Of a DNA stretch of 64,000 nucleotides, positions 45,438-55,889 are shown one piece after another (position 1 is the first letter of the stretch; every line of letters starts with the position of its first letter). The position numbers and the translations under genes are program-made. The stretch lies in contig NC_135497.1 in NCBI RefSeq assembly GCF_052857255.1, positions 343,892,183-343,956,182 of the forward strand. The letters are read 5' to 3'. Under the pieces are notes generated by a model that was given only the letters and a program-made list of their open reading frames with translations, searched no databases and was not told the origin of the DNA. The stretch is from Amblyomma americanum. Its lineage: Eukaryota > Arthropoda > Arachnida > Ixodida > Ixodidae.

Positions 45438-45665
45438 CCTGGGTGCACACTCTGCAATGACCCAGCGGAGACAGCCCAGCATCGCCTATGTGAGTGCCTT
45501 GCCGTTGTGCCCGCAAGGACAATCATGAAGGCGGGTTATCGCTCCTTGGGCCTCCCCAGCTGTTCTGTGGATCACCTTCTGTTCCCCTGCGGCCACCATC
45601 CTGCCAAGGCCTTCCGGCTCCTCGTCTCCTTCTTGGAGGCCATCGGCCTCTCTGGCCGCCTCTAG
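45438..45665 (+). pseudogene. Second LINE C-terminus abutting the first
   Basis: An uninterrupted 75-residue forward frame reads PGCTLCNDPAETAQHRLCEC (zinc knuckle C-x2-C...H-x4-C), then VDHLLFPCGHHPAKAFRLLV and SFLEAIGLSGRL followed by a stop. It resembles the ends of R1/I-type ORF2 but differs from the LINE directly upstream, so two LINE families meet at 45437/45438. Everything upstream of the knuckle is lost. Confidence 0.75.
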
Positions 45666-45902
45666 GCCTGAGAGGGCAGCACATGTCAACTGGTATGATC
45701 ATTGCGGCGGCGCGCCTACTCTCTCCTTTCAATCTCCATCCCCTCCGCCTCCTCCTTCTATGACACGCAGGCAGTGGGCGTGGAGGCTAGCCTTCCAGTA
45801 GACAAGCCCGTGTCTTCCCACTTTCCATTCTTCCTACATCCACAGAAGAAGAAGGTGCCACACCACAAGATGCTGATACTCCTGGTGGCTGTTTGTTTTC
45901 AT
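45666..45902 (+). other. 3' flank of the second LINE
   Basis: C-rich then mixed sequence, possibly the 3' untranslated region of the LINE ending at 45665. It ends at an AATAATAATAAT run that marks the SINE tail. Confidence 0.35.
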
Positions 45903-46180
45903 AATAATAATAATATTTGGTTTTGGGGGAAAGGAAATGGCGCAGTATCTGTCTCATATATCGTTGGACACCTGCGCCGCGCTGCAAGAGAAGGGATAAA
46001 GGAGGGAGTGAAAGAAGAAAGGGAGAAAAAGGTGCCGTAGTGGAGGGCTCCGGTATAATTTCGACCACCTGGGGATCTTTAACGTGCACTGACATCGCAC
46101 AGCTCACGGGCGCCTTAGCGTTTTTCCTCCATAAAACGCAGCCGGCACGGTCGGGTTCCAACCCGGGATATGTTTTGTCT
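45903..46180 (-). mobile_element. tRNA-derived SINE (family 1), reverse, with long tail
   Basis: On the reverse strand, the B-box-like CCCGGGTTGGAACCCGACCG is followed by GTTTTATGGAGGAAAAACGC, CTGTGCGATGTCAGTGCACG, TTAAAGATCCCCAGGTGGTC, GAAATTATACCGGAGCCCTC and CACTACGGCACC. Next come GGTGTCCAACGATATATGAG and AGACAGATACTGCGCC, with a TTATTATTATT tail. This is the longest family-1 copy in the window. The A-box part lies at or beyond the inserted foldback element, so the head appears disrupted. Confidence 0.85.
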
Positions 46181-46208
46181 TGAGTTTCGGTTTCGCTTTC
46201 TTTTTTTT

Positions 46209-46532
46209 TGAAGGGGATCAACTCTCAGAATGACATTACGAATCACGTTTTATTTAGGCGTGATTGGCTTATGTAGTAAATAATCACGTGGCGTTTGCAA
46301 GCTAATACGAAGTGCACATCTGCATAAAGAAGCCAAAATAAATACAATAAAAAGAAAGCGAAACTGCGTTGTGTCTTGAGTTTCGGTTTTTATTGCATTG
46401 ATTTTTGGCTTGTTTAAGTAGATGTGTGCTTCCAATTGGCTTGTAAACGCCACGTGATTATTTACTGCATAAGCCGATCACGCCTGAATAAAACGTGATT
46501 CGTAATGTCATTCTGAGAGTTGGTCCCCTTCA
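46209..46532. mobile_element. 324-bp foldback (palindromic) element
   Basis: Two arms of about 145 bp are reverse complements: TGAAGGGGATCAACTCTCAG with AATGACATTACGAATCACG on the left, and the reverse complement with GACCAACTC on the right. Shared internal words include CGTGATTGGCTTATG-like sequence, AATAATCACGTGGCGTTT and TCAATGCAATAAAA-like sequence. The arms have drifted by about one base in ten. There is no ORF, so it would be non-autonomous. A target-site duplication is not evident. It sits beside the SINE tRNA head. Confidence 0.9.
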
Positions 46533-47317
46533 GCCGGCCGCCCAGGCCTAACTACATTGGCTATTAGGACAGGATTCTTTTGGCCTGCTGGCCTAGCGAG
46601 TGTTTGTTGTAATGAGTTAGTTCCGAAATAATGCGACGGCATCCTGTCATCTTCAATTCATTTTCATAGCAAAAATAATTCAGGTAACAGTTCATGGCAT
46701 ATTTCCGGCAGAAAATTCAACTTCTCTTTCATCGGAGAACTTTGGTGTCTACTTGACTTTTTCTACGCCGTCAGCGAGGATCGTGCTGCTGCCTAGGAGC
46801 CGCGTTTTTCCTGGAGCAGTAATAAGTATTGATAGTGATTGAGTGCATTCTTCATCACCTGCATTTCTAGATGCGTGAAAAGTCTTACGGGTGCGGTCAT
46901 GATTTGAAGTGCTTTGACATCCGCCGGTTGTGGAGGTCACTAAGCATGGCGGACTTACGCAGTTGCAAAGATTTGATGAAATTGAATATTGTTAAAAAAG
47001 GTCACCTGTATTCCTAGCATGAATGAAGGGGATAGAATTAATACGTCATTCATGTTTTGAAGAATATTCATTGAAGACTCACTAAAGCCACCGCATTCCT
47101 CTCCATCGAGTTAGACGTAGGAGAGGACGTTACTGCACTTTTTGACCAATCTGTCATTGCACCGACGATAAGAGAAGAATACTGTTGGCCGCCTTTTTCT
47201 GTAACGGGCGATTGCGAAGACCGACAGGCGCCAATTATCATGTTCAGTAATCAATGAAAAATAGAAGGAGGACCAGAAGTACAACAGTGTACTGGGTCAA
47301 TGTTTTCGTTAACAGTG
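46533..47317. other. Unassigned DNA
   Basis: A reverse frame at 46749-46940 (63 codons) has no recognisable motif. No repeat partner was noticed. Confidence 0.3.
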
Positions 47318-47861
47318 ATGCAGAAGGCCGGTGTTATCTTGTAACCGGCCAGTGAGAAGGCTAGCAAGCCGCCACCTTCGTAACCGGTCAATGAAGAGAC
47401 GGGGAGCCCGCCGCTTTTTTCGTAACCATCCACTGAGGAGACCGAGACGGTGTAGCCGTTTTCGTAACCAGCCATTGCGGAGACCGGGAGGGCTCCGCCA
47501 TTTTCGTAACCAGCTACTGAGGAGATCGGGAGGCCGCCGCCATTTTTGTAGCCGGCCATTGAGGAGACCGCTAGGCCAGCGCCATTTCGTAACCGGTCAT
47601 TGAGGAGACCGGGAGTTTGCCTCTATTTTCGTAACCAGCCATTGAGGAGACACGGAGACTGCCGCTATTTTCGTAACCTGCCACTGCGGAGACCGGGAGG
47701 CTGCCACCATTTGCGTAACTGGCTACTGTGGAGACCGGGATGCCGCCACCATTTTCGCAAGCGGCTATTGACGAGACCGGAAGGCCGCCGCTATTTTCCT
47801 AACAGGCCTTTGAGGATACGGTGAGGTAGCCAGAATTTTGTTACCGGCTATTGTGGAAGCC
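47318..47861 (-). repeat. 42-bp minisatellite reading as a 14-residue peptide repeat
   Basis: About 13 units of 42 bp; unit length is a multiple of three. On the reverse strand units read SSVAGYENGGALPV, SSMAGYENRGKLPV, STVASYANGGSLPV, SAVAGYENSGSLRV and so on. The Gly-Tyr-Glu-Asn-Gly-Gly core and Leu-Pro-Val-Ser-Ser end are repeatedly kept. One unit (near 47583) is 41 bp, causing a frameshift, and one upstream unit has a stop. The opposite strand is also open (Arg-rich). It may be a decayed repetitive-protein exon or a non-coding VNTR. Confidence 0.85.
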
Positions 47862-48129
47862 AACCGCAATCTTAAGTGTTGTGCGGCGAAGCCGATGTGA
47901 CATCCCTCCCCCCCCCCCCCCCCCCCCGCCCGCGCATTGCTGGGGGAAGCCAATACATCATTCGCAACCGTGACATTTGAAAGTTGAGTTGTGCAACGAT
48001 TATTCTATATCAATGCAAGCTGTGAACCGAATATTCAACTTGAAATAAATAAATGCTAAGAAATGTGTTGTAGATACAAAGGAAAGAAATTAAAATGCGG
48101 AACTCAACAGAGGTGTTCACCAGCCTTCA
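47862..48129. other. Intergenic DNA with a 20-C run
   Basis: Contains an uninterrupted run of 20 C at 47908-47927, then AT-rich sequence leading to the Gypsy integrase fragment. No coding signal. Confidence 0.6.
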
Positions 48130-49219
48130 TGGCTTGATGTGCAGATGACAGATCATGTAACAACTACAGATATTACACACTTCTGGCTTGAAGTCTTTGC
48201 CCATGTAGGCTATTCAGAAGAGATAGTATCACATCAAGGCCCTCAGTTCATTTTAAGGAAATTTAAGAAATTTTTGAATAACAGGATTATCAATATGACT
48301 CATTGCTCAGTATATAACCCAGAAGTGAAATGACAAATCGAAAGATTTAACAAAACTTTTAAGTCAACTGGCTTCGTTGGAGGGTCGCCCTTTGAAAACA
48401 ACAATCGCACAGTATTTAGAAGTGTATAGATCGAACACACATTCCACAACAGGAGCGGAACCAGCAGTTGTTCTGCATAGAAGATCTCACTGTAGAAAGC
48501 AAGATATTGGTGGGTTTCCTTCCTTCCTGCCATTGTTTGCTCAGAATCCTTATCTAGCTATGCAGCATTTGAGGAACAGGATCGAGGAGAAAGAAACAAC
48601 AATGAAAGATTATACGGATAACAACCATGGAGCACGGCCACTAAGATTTGAATCAGGGGATATTGTCAAAGTTCTTAAACCTCACGTTCCGTTCAATGAA
48701 TCCCGACGTTTCTGCGCACCACAGGAAGTCATTCAAAGACATGTTGCGGCGTCGTACCGCGTAGAAAATGGCAAACATTGGAATGCTTCCAAGCTGACAA
48801 GGGTGCCAACGCAAGTAAACCGAAAGGATTGTGAAGATTTTGATTAATTTCAGTTAACTTTTCCCTATCACTCTAAATGTTATGCCCAAGATCAACGATT
48901 GTCGGGCCTAGCAGTGTTGCCACCGGAGCTTCCTATTGGATCTGCATCATCGGTACCACAGCCTTCAGAAGCTAGAACCCACTTCAACATTTCTTCACCG
49001 CCACTGGCAGGGCAATCCATGTTGTCCCACCTGCACTGTGTCACTTACATTACGTGCCTAGTGTTTAGTAATGCTTGAATAAAGTGGGCCATCCTCATCT
49101 GTTCCACCTAGGAGCAGGCGCCGTTGGAAGCCTCCGGAACCCGGACCGAGTAAGTCGCTACAGGAATCCAACAGGGCACACGAGCGACCGAGAAGACACT
49201 CTCGCAAGGCTGTCTTTTA
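48130..49219 (+). pseudogene. Ty3/Gypsy integrase and C-terminal tail relic
   Basis: Forward frames read HVTTTDITHFWLEVFAHVGY, then EEIVSHQGPQFILRKFKKFL (SDNGPQF box, with D changed to H), MTHCSVYNPEVK, a stop, then IERFNKTFKS (the Glu of the DD35E triad lies in the ERFN box). A shifted frame (48377-48847, 156 codons) continues LEGRPLKTTIAQYLEVYRSN and THSTTGAEPAVVLHRRSH, then FESGDIVKVLKPHVPFNESR, matching the GPY/F-type C-terminal domain. A basic tail PRSRRRWKPPEPGPSKS ends at a stop near 49219. Protease, RT, RNase H and LTRs were not found. Confidence 0.85.
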
Positions 49220-50085
49220 AGGACTATGTGTCGAAGTAATTCGGCTTGTATTCTTCTTCCTTGTCTTAAAACGGGTATTGCATTGAGTTTTATATTTTTG
49301 GTAGGAAAGAATGTTTTCTGTTAGCAAAATTTCTTGCTGAATTGCAACCAGGTATTTTACATACTCTAACATATGTACAGATATGTCGTTCGATATTTCC
49401 ACTGCAATTTCACTTCCTCTAGAAGAGAGATCATACCTGATGAGAGGTCTTTATTGGAAAGTATTTCTGTATGAGACCAGGTTACTGTTTCTAATTTGTT
49501 TTTTAGAACGTTTGTTGAGTAAGCCCATATGTAAGGGACCAGTTTGTTTTAAACTTAGATCAGTGCGAGAGCGGCTGCAACCAATGTCATAATGAATGTT
49601 CCTATGAGAAAAGGCGTGTCTATGGTCAGTGGTCATTTAGTGGACCAACGTTTAAATATTTCATCTAATTTCATCCAAGCCCTAATGGTGTCGCATGAGC
49701 TCCAGAGAAAATAAATCTGTATGACTTTTTAAATAAATCATCTGCAGCTTTCAGTGATGACACTGCCATAGAAGCATTTGTTGAACATATTTCTTCAGTT
49801 AACAATACATTTAAGACCCCTTATTTTTTATAAAAAGGGAGAAGTTATATTTGATATGAAGAGTATATTTATGATTCTTCTGCGATGAAGTGTAGAATAT
49901 ACATTGCTCTTGATGAAGTATGAAATGTTCATTGTTTCCAGTTTCGAAGCTTATATAAAATAAGGTTATTTCTGTGTTCAGAAATTTGCGCATGCTATAT
50001 TGCTATCTCCATAACTTCGTATTCAAAAATTTAATCTTCAATTTTAATTTTTCACTAACGTTTGCTTTTTCCCGAAGGGAGGAAG
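49220..50085. other. AT-rich unassigned DNA
   Basis: May include the 3' flank of the Gypsy relic, but no LTR ends, polypurine tract or direct repeat could be placed. Only short frames are present. Confidence 0.3.
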
Positions 50086-50395
50086 AACGCTCCAAAGGAC
50101 CAGGTTGACCGGTCTTCAAAAATGCACTGTGCATGGCTACTCGTAGCGAAGCAAGGAATGCTCGGCGTAGTGCCTACGTTCCAATAACCAAAGGCTGAAC
50201 CAGGAGGGCGGAACGTGCGCACACGAGCGACTCCGCCTGTTGTTCTGCCTCCTCTTCTTCTTGGCGGTTGCTCAAAGAATGGCTCTGGGAGTACTTAGTT
50301 TGCGCCAATACGAGTCAGCAGCTCTGGAAGAGATGCAGCTACAGGAAAGAACAGTGTGTTAAAGCAGGTAAGATTCTACTGAGAGGTTCAAGACT
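50086..50395 (+). repeat. Dispersed repeat D, copy 2
   Basis: Same orientation as 43799-44100 and about the same length, with shared words through ACTCGTAG, CCTACGTTCC and GTTCTGCCTCCTCTTCTTCT. The family has no recognisable protein. Two copies about 6.3 kb apart are likely independent insertions. Confidence 0.88.
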
Positions 50396-50630
50396 GGAGA
50401 AGCGGTCCGTTTTCTCAACGTGCCACACCACAAGAGCCGATTCTCTGATATACCCTCGCCGCCAGCCTTTGCTGTGGTCCTCCTCACCCGAGCATTGGGT
50501 CCTCATTCGGCTAATGACGCTATTGAGGTATTACCTCCCAATTTAAATTTCCTCCACATTTTTAGTGACACCGTTCCATCTTTGATGCTGATTGATGATA
50601 ATAATTTTTTATTGCACAAGGTTATCTATG
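50396..50630. other. Unassigned DNA
   Basis: No recognised feature between repeat D and the SINE. Confidence 0.3.
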
Positions 50631-50840
50631 GCCAAAGAACGCCATGAGACAAGGCATTTCCGACTTTTCGAGGGTGGGTCGAAGATTCATTTACCAAGAA
50701 TTTCACCCTAAACAAGCTGCGCACCAGACCAGGAGAAACCTTGGGCTCATTGTATGACTGGTGGGTACCTGGTGGCACTGCGAATCGAGCACCGCACCTC
50801 CCGCATGCGAGGCAGATGCTCAACCACTTGGGCAGCGCTG
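50631..50840 (-). mobile_element. tRNA-derived SINE (family 3), reverse
   Basis: On the reverse strand CAGCGCTGCCCAAGTGGTTG (A-box-like) is followed by GCCTCGCATGCGGGAGG, then GTGCTCGATTCGCAG (B-box-like), GCCACCAGGTACCCACC, CATACAATGAGCCCAAGG, GGTGAAATTCTTGG and CCCACCCTCGAAAAG. A degenerate forward copy is at 61370-61470. Most of the tRNA-like head is kept. The body ends GCGTTCTTTGGCC. Confidence 0.75.
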
Positions 50841-53296
50841 ATGTTCGTTCCAGCTTCGAGTATTTTATGAATTAAGCCTCGCTTTACTATTTGCCAGCCC
50901 TCCGAGTTAGCTTTCTTGGCAAGCCGACAACCTCGCATTGCCGGTGGTCTCATTGTCGTTAACCGAAGAAGCATGAATTTTTCTCGAACTGCGAAGCTTC
51001 GTGAAATCTGCACAGCTTTCCTTTGTAGCCGTATTCATGCCCTAGAGTGGACTGGAATTATTAATTTGTCAGTGGCTGTGAAATTGCTGTGTGTTGTGCA
51101 TAAGACAAAAGCAGACTACAATAGAGCTGCTTGTACGTAGCGCTGCATCGAGCGCACGAATGTTCCGCTAAGCAAAATTAATATGCACCAAAGCGTGGCG
51201 GGAACTACGGCACGCATTCACATACTTATGCACAATGTAACCGCTATACAGCAAGCGATTAAAGCCTATAGGAAAGAGCATATTAAAGTCGGCGTCATTT
51301 ATTATTCACACAGGATCTTCAGGACCTTTTGAGAAGGTGGCTTTCTTCAGAATGGTCCCTTGTCTCTAAATTCATCAGCTGTATCTGGAGAGGATCTTTA
51401 CAGGTATTTGAGGTAAATTCCTTGAATGATAAAACTGAAATAAAGGTACAGGTTTGCTCTCTTAGTTGCCTTGTGCGTCGTTCTCATCTGGGCTACTTTA
51501 AGGCTTTGTTACGTTAACAGAGAAGTCAGGAGGTGGTGTTTACATAAGCTTCGTGGACATTTAGCAGAGACAGCCCAGCCGTGAGTTAGGAATCGAGAGT
51601 AGAGCCCATCATCTCTGTTCCTTTCTGTAAACAAATAGGTTTTTCAGCTGTTTTAGCGCACCTTTAATTTTCAAGTGTCGAAAAGTGTTTACAGCGCATA
51701 ATGGTATAGTTCTAACATACCGCCCAACACAATCAAATGGCGCACACGGCGCGTGACACAGGAGTGTGGAAGAAGGTTTCTCTGTTCTTCTCTTCATGAA
51801 GATTGCCTGAAGTGGTGCTGGTATGCCTTGTCAATTAGTCTTTCTCCCCCTGGATATGTAAACAAGAATAAAATAGAGATTTCACTTGTGTGATGCATTG
51901 GCCTCCCACATTAGCGGACTTCGGAGTCCGTCAGGTGCGTTGCTCTCACTCGCAGCACACTGGAAAATGGTGATTGGAAGACACGTGTTATCTAAGTAAG
52001 ATCCTAACTAGAAATTGAAGAACGAGCTCGATATGGCAGACAAAGAACAAAAATCGCATGTAGTCGCGGAAGACATGTCAAGTCCTTTAAAGAGGAAAAA
52101 AACAGTGGCGAAAAGGCGCAGTAAACGTTGTTAAAAATGGCTCATCTCTCCTCGTTCTGTCGTGCTTGCGTTGAGTGCAAAGTCCACAGTTTTCTGTTCG
52201 AACACCAAGAATCCTTTTCCAGATTGGCCTTGAAGAATATGGTACCGTAAAACATCCCGCCGATATTTGAAGAAACGAATAGAGCTGAAGAAGGAGTTAA
52301 CCGTGACAGAAAGAAAGAGGGAAGACGGGTAGGGTAGCTGGTATCGCATACACGAATTTCTACTCAAGTTACAGGGCGGACAAGATAGCCTCGAATATTG
52401 GCAGCAGCGTTCTTCGATTGCTAGTTGCGATTACCTTCACTTTATGAATAAATTCTTTTTTTGACGTACTTAAGGCATCAAAATGTACTCTGTGCAACAA
52501 CGTTCGGCGTTCGCTTACCAACCTGCCTCTAAAGCCACAGTCACACAGCTACTACTAGCAATCATTTTATGATTATCGTAATAAATTACTACTTTTTACC
52601 GCGGAATGTTGTAGACAGGCAATTAACAATGATAATTTTGAACCTTAGGTCGAGAATAACGAGAAGAGAAGTCTATGCTTTCAGTAGGCGCAACAGGCGT
52701 CAGAAACGCACTCCTACGAACTGGCCATAGAAGTCCTTTGCATTTTGTCGAGGCGCTCTTCTCAAACTTTGTCTGCTTCTTCACTCTATTATCCTCATCT
52801 TACGGTTATTCTAAGTTCCCCTGGGTTAAAGAGATGACATAGAGTCCTACCCGCGTGGGACACGTTCGTGTGTCACCACGTGAGCGCTGTAACGCGGACA
52901 GCGCAAAGCCACGAGAGATATAACCTTGCGATTAGTCATGGTGGATTCTACACCATGGCGGACATTATGCACCTGATACAGCTCTATATTAATGAATTGA
53001 AATAATCAGCTCATTTATTCCTTATTTCGTGACGAAGGATTGTTTTTAAAGTGAAAGCTGGTGGCATCGCTGGTAAGCCGATTTTTTATATTTTCTTAGA
53101 CGGCAGTGCAGTTCAAAATGCTGAACGTAAAAATATAGATTTGCAAGCGAATTGAGTTGGCTTTCTAGCATTGCACATTTATAAAATAGTGGCGCAGTGC
53201 GTAGTATAGTCGCAGAATTTAAATGTATCGAGAGCTACATTGGCCACGAACTCGCAGTTTCGCGGTGCTCGCATTCCCACCGTGGTCGCACCGCAA
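50841..53296. other. Unassigned DNA
   Basis: No domain-bearing frame. A 6-bp stem tetraloop hairpin CGGACTTCGGAGTCCG occurs at 51915-51930. Frames at 50747-51013, 50916-51140 and 52131-52367 are without known motifs. Confidence 0.3.
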
Positions 53297-53419
53297 CACG
53301 TGACCAACCCCTTGACTGTTCACGTGACGAACCGCGTGGCGAAGCACGTGACCAGCCACGGCGCCGCGCCGCCGGTAGCTGGTTCGCTCCAGGTGAGCGA
53401 CCACGTGACCAACCACGTG
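53297..53419. promoter_or_regulatory. Cluster of five CACGTG sites
   Basis: CACGTG occurs at 53297, 53321, 53345, 53402 and 53414, four of them followed by AC, within 123 bp of GC-rich sequence. CACGTG is the classical E-box for bHLH-type factors, and clustered E-boxes can be regulatory. Here the cluster lies just downstream (reverse strand) of a tRNA-like element, so it could instead be the body of a SINE or a short tandem repeat with CACGTGACCA-like units. Confidence 0.35.
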
Positions 53420-53470
53420 GTCGGTGGCGGGAGCGACTAAAACCCCCGCACACTGAGTGAATAAAGCAAA

Positions 53471-53538
53471 ACCCTGTGTCGAGGCTGGGAATCGAACCAG
53501 GGCACTTGGTGTTTGAAACCACTCCGCCACGGCGGCTC
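53471..53538 (-). mobile_element. tRNA-like SINE head (family 4), reverse
   Basis: The reverse strand reads GCCGCCGTGGCGGAGTGG, with a perfect A box (TGGCGGAGTGG), and CCTGGTTCGATTCCCAG, a perfect B box inside a 4-5 bp T stem. The segment between them (TTTCAAACACCAAGTGC) is too short for a normal anticodon arm. A poly(A)-like run (AAAAAAAAGAGCC) lies upstream. It is not a standard tRNA gene; a SINE promoter or deleted tRNA pseudogene fits best. Confidence 0.55.
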
Positions 53539-53879
53539 TTTTTTTTTCTTTTTTGCATGAAAATAGTTTCGAAATGAAAAACCTAAGCACGCTTACACCA
53601 CAAAACACCAGGTCACCTTACCCCTGCATGGCCCCTCCTTCTGAAACATCAGAAGTCTGGGAGGCACCCACATGCATCCAGATAGGGGAGCCTGCTAGGT
53701 GACTCTTGCAAGGCAGCATATACTGCCCGCGTTAAAGCGCATTGTACACGAAACAAATATTTCGACGACTGTGGTGATTCGACGTGGCGGTCCATCATGC
53801 GGCTCTTCCAGAGACTAAATAGTCCCAGCAACATAAATACATCATATAGCACAACACTGTTTTTATCCACAGGAAAAAC
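53539..53879. other. 3' flank of the Tx1-type LINE
   Basis: Probably 3' untranslated sequence of the reverse-strand LINE, based on position alone. No diagnostic tail was seen. Confidence 0.3.
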
Positions 53880-55620
53880 GGATACTTTAGGGTGTGATGT
53901 CAGTGTCCTTCTTAACTGTTCGTTGCAAAATGTCCCAGAAGAAGGTACTTTCATAGCACAGAATAATACAATGGTCAATTGTCTCTTGTGTATGGCACAG
54001 GCAACAATTCACCGTCCATGGCGCGACCATCTCTTTAGCATGAAGCCATGACTTCACAGTCAGCGTTGACGTGTGCAGCTTAAAAAAATTTGTTTTCGCG
54101 GCAGAAGAAATGCATATTCGCCTAACGTGTTTTAAATCACCGGTGTCAAGAAAATCCGGAAATGGTGGCCGATACAACGGTACAGGGAACTAATACTGTG
54201 TAAGTGCCTGGGTCCTCCGCCGTCTGGAGAGGCTATACAGGTAGTCTAAAAAAACGGAGAGTGAGGAAATTGAAGGTGTCAGCAACTTCCTTAAGGAATC
54301 CCCATAAGGAACACTCTCAAGGGTGTCCCGTCAGTGCGAATAGGGAAGGCAAATGAGCACTGAGACGCCTAATAAACACAGCAACAACAGAAGGGTGGTT
54401 TGACGATTTTAAAAAGAAAAAAACGCGAAACAAGTTGATGCACGAAGAAGTGAACAAGGGCGATTCCACCAGACTCTAGAGAATGAAATTGGTTATCGCG
54501 ACTCATGGGCTCCCATTGGGAACGCCATATGAATGTAGCAAATATTCTTTGTAGCACCTGCACTTTCTTCCTCGCACAGTGGAGAACCTGCAACACATAG
54601 GCAAGTTCTTCAGCTAAAAAAGTGTTGCAGACTTGAGCCCGAGCAAGCACCGAAAGTTCCCTACCCATCCAAGCCTGGATTTGTCGCTTCATGGAGACAA
54701 TCTGTGAATCCAGGTAGGCATCAATGTTGCGAATTTGGTGAAGAGGAACCTCTAGGTAGTGAAGGGGCCCGCAGTAAAAGCTGATGCCACCATAATGACT
54801 TGGCGTTTACCCCAATGACCCAACCAAAACCCTTGGGATTTATCTAGATTAACAACCACGACTGAAACCTCGCTAAATTGTTCAGTCGAATTCAATGCAT
54901 CAAGCACACTCTTTTTGTCAGATAAAAAGAGGGCGACATCATCTGCATACGGCAAAATCTTAATTTCACACTGCGCTAGGGGGAAACCACGGTTAGATGT
55001 GCAGTTAATAATACTGAAGCAAAGAGGTTCAAGATATAGGGCAAACAACAAAGGCGATAAGGGACAGCCTTGGCGAACAGATAATTTTAATTAAATAGGT
55101 TTGGTTAGCTCTTGGCTAACAATACAATTAGCTTTGTATGAGATTCTTTATAGCACAGTCTTATGCCCCTAAGCAACACACCTCCAATATTTGAATGCTC
55201 TAAGACCGCAAGCAAGAAATCGTGATTAACGTTATCAAAGGCATTGGAAAGGTCAATCTGAATTAGAGCTATTTGTCCAATCTCATCTGATACTGTCTCC
55301 ACTACTGAACGTTTAATATTAATATGGGTTTGGATGCTGCGGTCTGATGCGTGCAGACGATTGCAAAGAACCTTTGCAAAACGCTTGTAATCTAAATTAC
55401 AGAATGATATTGAACGATATTCCTCAACTGCTCTCAACTAATTTAAATCTGTGCTTTCTGGAATTAATATAGTATTCCCAGAATAAAAAGTGGGGGCAAA
55501 GGACCAAGACCGTAAAAAGCCTGGAAAACCTCCATCAAGACCGGCTCTATGCAAGCGTAAAATGTATGGAACTCGCTAGTAATGCGATCTGGCCCAGCAG
55601 ATGCAACAAACACACACTTA
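53880..55620 (-). pseudogene. Tx1/L1-type LINE RT and C-terminal region, reverse
   Basis: From 55620 downward: SAGPDRITSEFHTFYACIEP, then FQAFYGLGPLPP, RAVEEYRSISFCNLDYKRFA (fingers, as YRPISLCN.DYK), IALIQIDLSNAFDNVNHDFL (motif A, Asp kept), CEIKILPYADDVALFLSDKK (motif C, YADD intact), then MGRELSVLARAQVCNTFLAE and GGIALVHFFVHQLVSRFF (post-RT). A zf-RVT-like end follows: NCCLCHTQETIDHCIILCYE. The style matches L1/Tx1 elements. Motif B and part of the palm are disrupted; endonuclease and ORF1 are not seen. Several frameshifts make it inactive. Confidence 0.85.
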
Positions 55621-55635
55621 TTACACACACTGCAC

Positions 55636-55750
55636 TTCATTACATGCGCCTTTTATTCATTATTAAACCTTGCCCCCGTGACAGACGGCTCAGAAATCTT
55701 CGCCACGGGGGCTGAAGATTTAGTCATGAATAAAGGCGCATGTAGTGAAT
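55636..55750. repeat. 115-bp imperfect palindrome
   Basis: CATTACATGCGCCTTTTATT, then TTGCCCCCGTG on the left, pairs with CACGGGGGCTGAAG and GAATAAAGGCGCATGTAGTG on the right. The central part is ACAGACGGCTCAGAAATCTT. It lies at the 5' edge of the recognisable Tx1-type sequence, perhaps an inserted miniature element. Confidence 0.85.
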
Positions 55751-55889
55751 GCTCGCCTTTCATATATTAACTCTTCCGAAACAGATGTCGCTCCACTTTC
55801 GTTACGTATGTCCTGGCCTAACAGAGCTGGGCCATCATCAATTTTTTTACTGCTTCTACGTCATGAAATGCGCACAGTCTTCTGTGCTT

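Noticed and set aside
47318..47861. CRISPR-like 42-bp periodic repeats
   Set aside because: Units are contiguous with no spacers; it is a minisatellite.
53471..53538. Functional tRNA gene
   Set aside because: A and B boxes are good, but the region between them is too short for an anticodon arm and the ends do not form an acceptor stem.
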